Shown: piece by piece, positions 28,252 through 37,870 of the stretch | Numbering within the stretch: position 1 is the first letter of the stretch | Layout: every line of letters starts with the position of its first letter | DNA from: Photorhabdus caribbeanensis | GTDB lineage: Bacteria > Pseudomonadota > Gammaproteobacteria > Enterobacterales > Enterobacteriaceae | DNA length: 64,000 nt | Direction of reading: 5' to 3' | Assembly: GCF_018448885.1 (NCBI RefSeq) | Contig: NZ_RCWB01000010.1 | Span: 25,566-89,565, forward strand | The notes under the pieces: model-generated | The model's database searches: none | What the model was told of the DNA's origin: nothing | Seen by the model: the letters and a program-made list of their open reading frames with translations, nothing else | Translations under genes and position numbers: made by a program

Positions 28252-29118
28252 AATTTAAGCTGCCTGTACGGCAGTACACATAGCAGGAATACATCCGAAT
28301 TTTGAATTAATTTTCTAAGCTGCCTGTACGGCAGTACACGGTAGGATTTGTAATCCGTCTTTTTTCCCATTTTTCTAAGCTGCCTGTACGGCAGTACACG
28401 GAACAATTTAGCTATTGGCCCGCGGTGAAATTTTCTAAGCTGCCTGTACGGCAGTACACAAATATATAGCGTTCTATTTACGCATGGGGGTTTTCTAAGC
28501 TGCCTGTACGGCAGTACACGATGCTATATGCGACTGGAACTCTAAAAATAATTTCTAAGCTGCCTGTACGGCAGTACACGTGTTTCTCGCAAGCAGAGAG
28601 GGGTGCTGTTTTTCTAAGCTGCCTGTACGGCAGTACACCGGGGCATTCTGTACCGACCGCTTGAAACTCATTTCTAAGCTGCCTGTACGGCAGTACACTC
28701 AAAGCCCACTACAATGCAATTAAAGCTAGCTTTCTAAGCTGCCTGTACGGCAGTACACTCAAGTTTGCTGGTACTAATCGATTATTAATATTTCTAAGCT
28801 GCCTGTACGGCAGTACACGATTACGTTCATGAGCTATTGAAATCAAGGCGTTTCTAAGCTGCCTGTACGGCAGTACACATGCAATTTATTGAAAATGATG
28901 CACTATTCTTTTTCTAAGCTGCCTGTACGGCAGTACACGTATAGGCTAGACCCAATTCTTTACGAAGACATTTCTAAGCTGCCTGTACGGCAGTACACAC
29001 TTAATCGAACGTAACAATCTGTTACATAGCTTTCTAAGCTGCCTGTACGGCAGTACACAATCTTTACCCCCACCCAAAATTGCAGTTGGTTTTCTAAGCT
29101 GCCTGTACGGCAGTACAC
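28252..29118 (-). CRISPR. CRISPR array 3 (I-F type, 15 repeats)
   Basis: 15 repeats from 28252 to 29118 with 14 spacers, 32 bases each except one of 31 (before 28611). Leader-side repeat reads GTGTACTGCCGTACAGGCAG then CTTAGAAA. The most distal repeat has lost its last four bases (28252-28255). Confidence 0.97.
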
Positions 29119-29260
29119 TGTTACATATTAACTCCAACCCACTGACTATCAAAGAATATATTTATAAAAAGCTCAAAAACCCTTTTTTAAAGAAGAGATT
29201 GAATTACATTAAAAATCAATAAGTTATAATTGATTGCTAAAAAAGGGTTAAAAATCAGGT
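29119..29260 (-). promoter_or_regulatory. CRISPR leader, array 3
   Basis: Leader related to those of arrays 1 and 2 (tgttacatattaact, AACCCTTTTTT ... AAAAAAGGGTT). It is more diverged and is not followed by a fibre gene. Confidence 0.7.
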
Positions 29261-29307
29261 TCAGGAATACCTGCGTTTTTAAGTTACCATTGACACAATT
29301 TTCTTAG

Positions 29308-30006
29308 CTAACGACTACGTTTCAAGAAATCTTCTACCTTATCCCATTCATCACTCAGCGGAATCGATTTCTTCCCATCCGGTGATACAAGATAATAACG
29401 GTCGTAAGAGCCGGATTTTTCCTTATACAAATGTTCTTCCGTGATGATATACCCTTCATATCTACCTGACTCCACAATATCGAGCCCATTGCCATATGTG
29501 ATGACATCAGATATTTTTCCTGTTCTGTTATCAACAGATCTAATTTCATTCGCTGTCGCTGATCTCATACACTCAAGATATGTTTTAGATGCATCAGGAG
29601 AAAGGCTAATATTCCACGTTGGACACAATTTTTTATCATACCCTATTTGAACTGCTGTATGTCCTTTGCCTGAAACAACCATTTTTGATTCAATTTCATC
29701 ATCACCCTTTATCCGTTTGAGATACAACTCATAATGATAAGGAAAACCACAACAATCATCTTCCGGATCTTCACTTTTGGCTGGATATGAAATCAACTTT
29801 GCAGCGCTCTTTTTATCTTTCGAGATTACGGTCTGTAAAACTTTGTGAGGTTCATCAATATTATCAGATAATACCTTTCCTTTAAAACAAAGCTCCCTCT
29901 CTTTATTAACAGAAAAAAACTCCACCCCTATTGGGCAAGCCTCAGCAGCATTTATTTGTCCCGACACATTTAACAGTAAAAATGCCAGGATATATTTTCT
30001 CATCAT
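29308..30006 (-). CDS. Exported protein of unknown function
   Basis: 232 residues starting MMRKYILAFLLLNVSGQINA, a signal peptide cleaved about residue 20 (NAAEA). A GAGG lies 6 bases before this ATG; the frame is open further upstream but that part has no export signal or ribosome site. The mature protein is polar with six or so Cys (CPIG, ELCFKG, DDCCGF, LCPTW, LECMRS), suggesting disulfides in the periplasm. I recognise no domain. It stands alone at the right edge of the CRISPR region. Confidence 0.75.
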   Translation of the reverse strand: MMRKYILAFLLLNVSGQINAAEACPIGVEFFSVNKERELCFKGKVLSDNIDEPHKVLQTVISKDKKSAAKLISYPAKSEDPEDDCCGFPYHYELYLKRIKGDDEIESKMVVSGKGHTAVQIGYDKKLCPTWNISLSPDASKTYLECMRSATANEIRSVDNRTGKISDVITYGNGLDIVESGRYEGYIITEEHLYKEKSGSYDRYYLVSPDGKKSIPLSDEWDKVEDFLKRSR

Positions 30007-30996
30007 CGATAACCTCATCCTATATTCCAAAGAAAGATCTCTATAAAACATAGCTAATCCAATATTACCTAAATTATCTATTAATGCGATGTTACTTACA
30101 GCACCATAAAATAAATAGGCTATCGTGGTCAATATATCGACACCATTTGAAAATATCAACATCTATAATCAATAAAAATCTTTGTCAGTACTCTTTATTA
30201 TGCAAGTAAAGGATTAAGGTTTATAAAAATTCCCTAAGTTTTTCATATTGGCCAATTTTTCTATTTCAGCAATTTTAAACATCATAACTTCACAAAAAAT
30301 TAACATAATTACAGAGACACTTCATTTGATCTTGCTAATAATACTTTTAACCAAGAAACTTTCATTAATAACAGAAACGCTCAATCTATTGTTCGATACA
30401 ATACTCCAAGACTATTGATAACCGTTCACCAATAAATGCCATCGAAAAAAATAGGTATCACCAACTATCATTGACCATTCAGAAAAAATATCATTATTAA
30501 ATAATTTACCTAAAAAATAATATTTAAAAATATATTTCCATTTATTTAAAATTTCTTTATTAAAGAATAAAGACTTAATTATTAGTTTATTTTTCATTTA
30601 AAAACAAATTGTTTATCTATGCCATATAATAAAGTTATTTTAAGTTAAATTGTTACTGAAATCGCTTACTTAATCCATTAAGTAATCAGCAAGGATTTAC
30701 TATGCAAAACATAAAAAGTAAACTAAGCAATACCACGTTAATCTTAAGTTATATGAAGAATAAAAATAGAGTCATTTGAACACATAAATTATATTTAACA
30801 ACCTTAGAATATGAATAAAAATCCCGCTACCAAGATAAAACATATGTTGAAACGATGTAAAGGCATCTTACAAAAAACTCAATCATCGGGAAACTACCGC
30901 AATAAAAATGACTATCCTCTTTTGCACCCTATAAATATTGATCACTTACGGTAACAAAGCACTATAAACTTATCACCAGCTACATAGGTCTTAATC
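30007..30996. other. Intergenic region at the start of the LuxR array
   Basis: About 990 bp, AT-rich. It contains the LuxR relic at 30702-30779. A 61-codon minus-strand frame (30412-30597) is Lys/Phe-rich and not convincing. Confidence 0.4.
30702..30779 (+). pseudogene. Short PAS-LuxR relic
   Basis: Reads MQNIKSKLSNTTLILSYMKN and then a stop, resembling the start of the gene at 36156 (MQHIKNRPNNITPQLIHMW). Nothing of the PAS or HTH region is left. Confidence 0.45.
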
Positions 30997-31671
30997 ATGA
31001 AAAAAATTCATGGAACATATATTTCACCACAAATAATAAACACGATGGAAGCAAGCAATGAACCGTGGGGAATTAAAGATAAAAATTCACGCTTTATTTA
31101 TGGTAATCTGGCTCTAAAATCTATTCAAAACATTCCAATATCATTTGATTATGAAGGGTGTTTTGATAACGAACTTCCCTGGAGTGGAGCAGAGTTTGCA
31201 AAAGAATTTATTGATCATGATAACATTGTAATGATAAAAGGGGAAAGAATCTGTTCACTCGAAACATATACATATGGAAAAGAAAAAATCTTATCGTCTT
31301 ACTTCCAAGAGAAATTACCACTGTATAACGATGCAAAGGAATGCATAGGCATATTTTTTCATGGATGGAAAGCCCAAGATTTTTCATTAATTAACCTATA
31401 TCAATATTATAATGATCTACCCACATCGATTATATTTCAACCGCCAGTAGATACTTTTACTCAACGGGAATGGGATGTTATTTTCTTCTTTTTACAAAAA
31501 TACACCCGTAAACAGATTGGAAAAATACTAAATATTGCTTATCGTACAGTTGAATCTCATATGACCAGTATATATCACAAGATAGGTGTTAACTCCAGTC
31601 AACAACTGGAAGAATATTGTCTCATCAATAATTTTAAACGCTATGTACCGGAGAGATTTTTACTATTTTAG
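30997..31671 (+). CDS. PAS-LuxR regulator 1
   Basis: 224 residues: N-terminal PAS-type sensor (about 12-135) and C-terminal LuxR-type HTH (about 160-215). Motifs shared by the whole array are SNEPWGIKD, ELPW.GAEFAKE, SLET...GKE..LSSYF.EKLP and FTQREWDVI, and the HTH helix is AYRTVESHMTSIYHKIGVNS. It belongs to a sub-group (with 32508 and 47446) marked by QYY.(D/N)LP.SI before the HTH and the ending ERFLL. There is no acyl-homoserine-lactone domain, so the ligand is unknown; PAS-LuxR solos of Photorhabdus have been proposed to sense host molecules. It has its own upstream region. Confidence 0.85.
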   Translation: MKKIHGTYISPQIINTMEASNEPWGIKDKNSRFIYGNLALKSIQNIPISFDYEGCFDNELPWSGAEFAKEFIDHDNIVMIKGERICSLETYTYGKEKILSSYFQEKLPLYNDAKECIGIFFHGWKAQDFSLINLYQYYNDLPTSIIFQPPVDTFTQREWDVIFFFLQKYTRKQIGKILNIAYRTVESHMTSIYHKIGVNSSQQLEEYCLINNFKRYVPERFLLF

Positions 31672-32507
31672 TCATAAAGAACACGATTAAATAGTCTATT
31701 ACTGTCGGTATGATGCGACCCCACTATCAATGGAGACATACCCGTTATCTTTCAAGTTGCCTCTTCGCTGGCTGCACTCGCTCTCCCCCGGTAACATAGT
31801 TCGTTATGCTGCCGGGGATTCGCTTCCTTGCCGTCGCAATCCATCTTGAAACCCATAGGATATATTTTTATTTCAAATTATACCGGCAGCAGTTTCATAT
31901 ATAAAAATATTAGTTACACAAACAACTTAACATTTAATTTATTTTTAATATCAAGAATCATTTCCAGTTACATTTTCTAATATTCAAAGCTCACCTCTCA
32001 AATAAAAATAAATTTCATTAACAGAAAGAATTAGCTATTTCTCTCTATCATAAAACACAGTTATTTTAAACATCATAAACAAATAACTTGAATAATCAAA
32101 TGGTATTATACCAGTTAATAAATACAATCAAAACAATACCATTATTGAACTAATTTAACTGTGTAAGAAAGTAATAATCTCCTGGAAAAAGTGATTATTT
32201 ATCAAAAATCTTCCTTTCCTGATTCTCTATCAATATCGTAATTTCTCTAAAAATTACGGCATTGTGATATTTTTAACTAACAAATTGTCCTCACCCATTG
32301 CAGAAAATTTGGTTAATTATATTAATAAAATCCATCCAAAATAAAATTTACAATGGTATATATAATTAAATGTTTATCGTAATAAAAGTATCCATGATAA
32401 TTATTTTATGAAAAAGCCTGTCATTGCTGGTAATAAAGTATTAAACTGACAATATGATTCAAACATATCACAACTTAAACACAAATCAGGTAAAAAGGAA
32501 TAATAAT
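31672..32507. other. Intergenic region with a palindromic repeat
   Basis: About 835 bp, AT-rich apart from the GC-richer element at 31737-31866. The rest should hold the promoter for the next regulator. Confidence 0.45.
31737..31866. repeat. Palindromic intergenic repeat, about 130 bp
   Basis: GC-richer than its surroundings. The left end (ATACCCGTTATCTTTCAAGT) and right end (complement of TTGAAACCCATAGGATATA) are imperfect inverted repeats. The inner part ctcgctctcccccggtaaca pairs with ccggggattcgctt. It resembles the dispersed palindromic repeats I know from Photorhabdus, Xenorhabdus and Yersinia. No coding potential; possibly a non-autonomous element. Confidence 0.7.
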
Positions 32508-33176
32508 ATGAGTAATCACATAACTATATCATCTCAAATTATTAACACACTGGCCCTAAGCAATGATCCTTGGGGAATCAAAGATAGAAACTCATGCTTT
32601 ATCTACGGCAATATAGCATTAAAATCCCTTCAGAACTTTTCAAATTCATTTGAATTTGAAGGGTTTTATGAAAATGAACTTCCTTGGGATAGTGCTAAAT
32701 TTGCGGAAGAATTTATTAATCATGACAGAAAAGTAATGGAAAAACAGCAGAGAATATGTTCAATCGAAACTCATGTATTTGGCAGAGATCAACTCCTATC
32801 ATCTTACTTTTTCGAAAAATTACCTTTTTACCATCAAGACGGAGATTGTATCGGAGTCATATACCACGGTTGGAAAGCACAAAATCATTCATTAGCCTAT
32901 TTACATCAATACCATGACAAACTTCCCCCTTCAATTATGCTCCAGCCTCCAACTGATCTTTTTACTCAACGTGAATGGGATATCATTTTCCTCTTTTTAC
33001 AGAAAAATACCAGAAAGCAGATTGGACGGATACTGAATCTTGCTTATCGTACTGTTGAATCTTATATGACTCGGATATACCATAAGATAGGTATTAATTC
33101 CAGCCAACAACTGGAAGAGTATTGCCGAACCTATAATTTTAATCACTATATACCGGAAAAATTTTTATTGTCTTAG
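32508..33176 (+). CDS. PAS-LuxR regulator 2
   Basis: 222 residues, starting at MSNHITISS behind AGGA; the frame opens 18 codons earlier without a ribosome site. The sensor half (CFIYGNIALKSLQNFSNSFEFEG) is the closest match to regulator 36900. The HTH half (AYRTVESYMTRIYHKIGINS) matches 30997 and 47446, so the gene is a mosaic of two sub-groups. The usual His in the recognition helix (VESH) is Tyr here. Confidence 0.83.
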   Translation: MSNHITISSQIINTLALSNDPWGIKDRNSCFIYGNIALKSLQNFSNSFEFEGFYENELPWDSAKFAEEFINHDRKVMEKQQRICSIETHVFGRDQLLSSYFFEKLPFYHQDGDCIGVIYHGWKAQNHSLAYLHQYHDKLPPSIMLQPPTDLFTQREWDIIFLFLQKNTRKQIGRILNLAYRTVESYMTRIYHKIGINSSQQLEEYCRTYNFNHYIPEKFLLS

Positions 33177-33588
33177 ATTACGTATTTATTCCCAATTTTT
33201 ACATACTGTTCTTATCCATTATTGATGGAGAAAATAACCAGCCCTGTTGAAATATTTTTATTTTAAAATATTATAGTTATATTCAATAATTTTTAAAGGT
33301 TATATATGAACCCATCAGGGCTTAAAAAACATTTCTCATTACATTCAGTTAACAAATACACAGGATAGATGTTCACAATGATAGTTTGTAAAAAAGAAGG
33401 AATATCACCGCTAAGTGTAATCACTTAGCAATATAAATATTTTTATATAAAATAACCTTCCCTATCATATTTATTTTTAAAATCTCTTTATAAAAAAATT
33501 ACACATCTAATTAATAAGAATATATTTTTTGACGAAAAAATTATTATTCTCTATTATGTAATCAAACTATTTTAACTATAATAATATA
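33177..33588. other. Intergenic region with a shared promoter
   Basis: 412 bp. Contains TTGACG at 33529-33534, a 17-base spacer and TATTAT at 33552-33557, a standard sigma-70 arrangement repeated at 36050 upstream of an intact regulator. Confidence 0.55.
33529..33557 (+). promoter_or_regulatory. Sigma-70-type promoter before a relic
   Basis: TTGACG-17-TATTAT. Its surrounding bases match the region upstream of 36156, so the promoter was duplicated with the regulator and now drives only a relic. Confidence 0.6.
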
Positions 33589-33778
33589 ATGAATTTTTTA
33601 GATAACCAAAATGAGAAAATAACTCAAATAATTAATATATTAGAGAAAATTAATGAGATGCGGAGAATAAAGGACAGAAATGCATGTTTTATTTACTCAA
33701 CAGGAATGGGACATTACGTTCCTACTTATACAAAAATTCCATAATAGGAAAATTAGTAGAATATTTTCAAATAAATAA
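33589..33778 (+). pseudogene. PAS-LuxR relic with an internal deletion
   Basis: The N-terminal part reads MNFLDNQNEKITQIINILEK, with IKDRNACFIY after it (sensor start). It then jumps, with a frame change, to TQQEWDITFLLIQKF, the beginning of the HTH domain, and ends after SRIFSNK. About 110 residues of sensor and linker are missing. Confidence 0.8.
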
Positions 33779-33933
33779 TCACAATCTCTATTTACAGAAA
33801 ATTTTCGCAACCGATAAATAAAATGTTTCTTTAATTCCCGGATACAAAATAATTTTCACCTGAAACAGATATATTCAAGCAAAAGTAAACATTGTCATTC
33901 GTGAAAGTGATAACTTTCTAAAAAGCACATTAA

Positions 33934-34398
33934 CTACCAACGCACTTCTGGGGTAGGTAAGAATGTCACTAACATAACTCGCTCCAATAAGTCATAATCA
34001 AACTTCATACTAGTCGGAATACGAAAATCCAACAACTCATATCACTCAACCCAGCCAATGCCTTTTTAAGCCTTTTTCTCGGTGGAAGGAACTTTTTTGC
34101 TTTACCAAATTATTAATGAACCCACTGTCGGCACATCAATAGAATTAATAGTGAAGGTAGCTCATTAGCAAACCGATATAAAGAATTCTTCTCATCAAAC
34201 AGAGTTAATGTAATTTATTTTAAGCGCACTACTTCCCGATAAAAAGATAGAAAGACACCTTCTTTAACCATACAAACACACCATGCTATCACCACCAAAA
34301 CCACTTAGATTCGTTTTATAAGAGATTAGCTCTTCATAGAAAATTTCCTGATAATGCTTACCCAAGCAATTAACTAATGCTTCAATATTAATAAACAT
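33934..34398 (-). pseudogene. Decayed immunity gene (DUF6392-like)
   Basis: Minus strand starts MFINIEALVNCLGKHYQEIF and continues as YEELISYKTNLSGFGG. After frameshifts it is readable as KEGVFLSFYREV, then ITLTLFDE, FANELPS, RQWVH and SLPPR, and it ends SVTFLPTSELRW-like ([11 protein letters not shown]). The order matches a family that I recall as immunity proteins for pyocin/PAAR-type toxins (DUF6392). It starts just after the RNase effector relic, the expected toxin-immunity order. At least three frame breaks; not functional. Confidence 0.7.
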
Positions 34399-34402
34399 TT
34401 AT

Positions 34403-35243
34403 TTATACCCAGGATCTGGTGTGTCTGGAACGAAAAACATTTCTTCCTTTGAGAGCAGGTTTTAATTCTTGCCTAGACTTATAATCTATAGAGCAAAGAT
34501 GCTCACCATCACTTGCCAGGTAAACTTCCAATTCACCATGTTGAGAATCCCATTCATAAATTCAGCTACCTTTGCTATCGATTTATCTCATTTACTACCT
34601 CCACTTTGTTTTGGTGTTTTTCCTTAACTGACCGTAACCCGAAACCTCCAGTAATTTTCTCTATTTTTGGGCTGGATGATCATCGTATCCACCTTGAGGC
34701 AACCCATTTCTAGGTTCACTCAAATACACATACATCAGCGGCATGTTAGGGATAAGGAGGAGCAAATATAATCACGGAAATCCTTCTCTTCCGACATCGG
34801 TACAACCTTTGCTCCGCTGACGGAATTTGGCAAATACCAAGATTGGTGGAGGCAATACCTGTGTCACCGGTGGAAGAATGGGCCGAATCGTTGACGCTTT
34901 CTTCATCGTGATGAGAAATTTTATATCGCCATATAAGCAAGCGCTACCGCTTGATGGCGGGGCTGTTTCTGCTTCTCGTAGCTGCCATAACCGAATTGAT
35001 AAACCGAACCCGACAAAAGCAGGTACTAACACCATCCAGTGTTCCTGCCAATCATTGTCCCATATCAAACATATCTGATGTGCCACCAGTAATAATATCA
35101 GTGCCGGGATTTTTACCACAGTTAACTGTATCTCCTTCACAAGCTGTTGTTCGCCCATTAAATGTCACGGTGTGATCACCCGTAATAATCTGTCCGCCAC
35201 AAGTGGTTTTGTCACCGACGAGCAGATAATACCTATTGTCATC
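34403..35243 (-). pseudogene. Decayed PAAR / colicin-E3-type RNase effector
   Basis: The N-terminal part on the minus strand reads YYLLVGDKTTCGGQIITGDH, then RTTACEGDTVNCGKNPGTDI, a PAAR-type spike domain as found on type VI secretion effectors. A TGA (35052-35054) breaks it before LAGTLDGVSTCFCRVRFI. Further down come pieces of the pyocin linker (PLMYVYLSEPRNGLPQGGYD, then HPA) and GKTPKQSGGSK. The end is the E3-type ribosomal RNase domain: YEWDSQHGELEVYLASDGEH and KPALKGRN, with the Asp, His and Glu positions that are catalytic in colicin E3 all present. Several frameshifts and no good start codon. It lies inside the LuxR array. Confidence 0.82.
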
Positions 35244-36155
35244 TATTCACGCCCCCATTAGCCAATCGTACAAAACGTTGTTTTGATCTAAATTCTCACT
35301 ATATTATTACCACTTAAGAATTAATAGATGAACAATAACGCAATAAATTTGAATTAAAAAATACAATAACATTATGAAACTGATGAAAATCAGGTCAACA
35401 TTTTGTCTCCGACATTACCTCACCGGCACTGACAAGAACCATAGGAAATGGGATAAGAATGTGATTGTGACAAACACCTAAGTAGAACTTTAAATACAAC
35501 TTTATATCTTGAGCTATACCATTTTAAGTAAGTTTTTTATTTAATTATTCTTCAAAAATTTAATTTCATAGAATTTACCCAACCTTAATTTTATTTAAGA
35601 ATCGCTATTGTTAGTAGCTGACAAATTTAGACGCAGTTTTTAGGCTGAAAACTCCATATAGTTGATTATTCTGACAATTCCACAATATATTTTACCGAAT
35701 TACGATGACCAGTATATGACGTTTAAAAAGCATTCTTTAATTGATCGAATATTATTCCGATTAAATGCCATTTTTTCGACGTTATTCTGCCAGAAAGATA
35801 ACACCTTCTTTTTCATTCTATTACCGATCATCGTTATAACAACCGCTCCCTCATGCTTCGGTTAATGACAGAAAGTTTTTGACCTATATCACTTAATTAC
35901 TTATGACTTAAAAACCTTATTCATTAATTTTACTGTTTAGTAATCAAACTAAAATGTTTTTATACAAAATAGTATTTTGCGTTATATTAATTAATGTTAA
36001 AAATACCATTATATAACAATAAAAGGTTAAATTAATAAATATATGTATTTTGACGAGAAGGTTATTATATTCTATTATATTACCAAGGCATTTTAAGTAT
36101 AATTAGTTAGCAAACGTGTCAGATAACAACTGAAATAATCGTTCAGGAGCCACCA
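35244..36155. other. Intergenic region before the main LuxR operon
   Basis: About 910 bp. A 67-codon frame (35662-35865) has a hydrophobic end but no other support. Its right end holds the promoter at 36050. Confidence 0.45.
36050..36078 (+). promoter_or_regulatory. Promoter of the main LuxR operon
   Basis: TTGACG (36050-36055), 17-base spacer, TATTAT (36073-36078), about 80 bp before the ATG at 36156. The same hexamers and spacing occur at 33529, with similar flanks. Confidence 0.65.
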
Positions 36156-36848
36156 ATGCAACATATAAAAAACAGACCTAATAATATCACTCCACAATTA
36201 ATTCATATGTGGGAAAACAGTGATGAACCTTGGGGAGCTAAAGATCTCCAATCAAAATTCATTTATGCCAATTCCGCCTTTTATCAACTACTCAACTTGC
36301 CGGAAGATTTCGATATTACCGGGCTTTCAACAGGTGAATTACCCTCACCTATTGCAGAATATGAAAAAGAATGCCACCGTCAGGATCAAAAAGTTATTCA
36401 AACAATGCAACGTGTTACTTCACTAGAAACGCATCCATTTGAAGAACATAAGATTAAACAAATCTATCTTTGCAATAAATACCCACTTTGTGATGAAGAT
36501 GGCAATTGTATTGGGATCATTTTTCATATGTGCAAAACCCAAAACTTTTCTACTGCTTACTACCATGAAAAAACACCTCCGGCAACGTTGGAATTTATCG
36601 CCCCTAATGACAAATTGACGCAAACTGAATGGGAAGTTCTCTTTCTAACTCTGCGCTCATTAGATGAAGATGAAATCGGTGAAGAGTTAATGATAAGTAC
36701 CGAAGATGTGGTTAATCATATTCAATCAATTTACCAAAAATTTAATTTGCCATTACATGCAGAATTAAAAGATTTCTGTAAAGAAAATAAACTTGATGTT
36801 TATATTCCAGCAAGATTCGTCACTATTGGTAGTTTAGAGTTAAATTGA
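36156..36848 (+). CDS. PAS-LuxR regulator 3, divergent, degenerate HTH
   Basis: 230 residues. The PAS half keeps DEPWGAKD and the GNCIGIIFH strand but differs from the main group. The HTH half keeps LTQTEWEVLFL and an IYQKF.L stretch, but the recognition helix reads STEDVVNHIQSIYQ instead of SYRTVETHISRIYK, so normal LuxR binding is doubtful. First gene behind the promoter at 36050. Its last residues (SLELN) and the next 40 bp recur behind several truncated relics. Confidence 0.8.
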   Translation: MQHIKNRPNNITPQLIHMWENSDEPWGAKDLQSKFIYANSAFYQLLNLPEDFDITGLSTGELPSPIAEYEKECHRQDQKVIQTMQRVTSLETHPFEEHKIKQIYLCNKYPLCDEDGNCIGIIFHMCKTQNFSTAYYHEKTPPATLEFIAPNDKLTQTEWEVLFLTLRSLDEDEIGEELMISTEDVVNHIQSIYQKFNLPLHAELKDFCKENKLDVYIPARFVTIGSLELN

Positions 36849-36899
36849 TTATAAGATTAACAATCTAATTTTAAGGTTAGAGAAAAGAGGGGTAATAAT

Positions 36900-37580
36900 A
36901 TGGACAATAAATTAATTATTTCATCTCAAGTTATTAATACATTGAAGCAAAGTAATGATCCCTGGGGAATCAAGGATAAAAACTCATGCTTTATTTATGG
37001 TAACTTAGCATTAAAATCTCTTAAGAATTTCTCAAGTTCATTTGAATTTGAAGGACTATATGAGCATGAATTACCTTGGGATGGAGCCGAATTTGCCAAA
37101 GAGTACATTGCTCATGATCAAAAGGTGATGGAGAAAGAAGAAAGAGTGTGTTTGCTTTTAACACATACTTTTGGAAAAGAACAAATTCTTTCGTCTTATT
37201 TTTTTGAAAAATACCCTCTTTATCATGAAGACGGAAACTGTATAGGAATTATATATCATGGTTGGCAAGCTCAGGATTTCTCATTCACCCGGCTATTTCA
37301 TGGAAAATTGCCAGCCAATATTATGTTCCAGCCACCGACCGATCTCTTTACGCAACGGGAATGGGATGTTATTTTCCTGATGTTACAAAAGTATACCAGT
37401 AAGCAAATCGGTAGAATGTTAAATCTTTCCTATCGTACGATTGAAACTCATATTTCACGCATATATAAACGCATTGGTGTTCACTCTAGTCGTCAATTGG
37501 AAGATTATTGTCGCACCAATGATTATGATCTCTATGTGCCAGAAAGGTTTGTGCATCCAGAAAGCAGAATGTTTCTTTGA
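36900..37580 (+). CDS. PAS-LuxR regulator 4
   Basis: 226 residues, starting MDNKLI behind AGAGGGG. First member of the main sub-group, whose HTH reads SKQIGRMLNLSYRTIETHIS and whose end is DLYVPERFVHPESRMFL. Sensor variant: GNLALKSLKNFSSSFEFEG, then CLLLTHTFGKEQ where most copies have CSLETH. It ends 30 bp before a relic with overlapping sequence. Confidence 0.85.
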   Translation: MDNKLIISSQVINTLKQSNDPWGIKDKNSCFIYGNLALKSLKNFSSSFEFEGLYEHELPWDGAEFAKEYIAHDQKVMEKEERVCLLLTHTFGKEQILSSYFFEKYPLYHEDGNCIGIIYHGWQAQDFSFTRLFHGKLPANIMFQPPTDLFTQREWDVIFLMLQKYTSKQIGRMLNLSYRTIETHISRIYKRIGVHSSRQLEDYCRTNDYDLYVPERFVHPESRMFL

Positions 37581-37609
37581 TTCTTAAATTACAAAGGATT
37601 TTTACTGAT

Positions 37610-37813
37610 ATGAAAAAGAACTATGCAATATCACCTCAGATTATTAATACAATAGAAATGAACCGAGGGGAATACAGGATAGTTCTTCATATTTTATCTA
37701 CGATAATTCAGCTACAAAGAAATTCATTCGTAACTTTAAACAATCATTTGATTATGAAGAATTTTATGATCATGAACTACCTTCAGGTCTGGGATAGTCG
37801 TGAGTTAAATTGA
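37610..37813 (+). pseudogene. Truncated PAS-LuxR relic a
   Basis: Starts MKKNYAISPQIINTIEM like the intact genes, then a deletion and frameshift (MNRGEYRI for NEPRGIQD). In the other frame SSSYFIYDNSATKKFI and DYEEFYDHELPS can still be read. The rest of the sensor and the whole HTH are missing. The gene ends with RELN and the 40-bp segment that also follows 36156-36848. Confidence 0.8.
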
Positions 37814-37870
37814 TTATAAGATAAAACATCGAAAATCGAATTTTAAGGCTAGAAAAATAGGAGTGATAAC

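Noticed and set aside
28478-29152. Reading frames in CRISPR array 3 with YRQLRN repeats
   Set aside because: Same reason: the repeat read as protein.
30412-30597. 61-codon Lys/Phe-rich frame, minus strand
   Set aside because: Composition follows the AT-rich background, and no start signal is seen.
34772-35158. 128-codon minus-strand frame read as a membrane protein
   Set aside because: It is an out-of-frame reading of the PAAR effector relic, which is recognised in the other frames.
35662-35865. 67-codon frame with a hydrophobic end
   Set aside because: No homology recognised and no clear ribosome site; left as intergenic.
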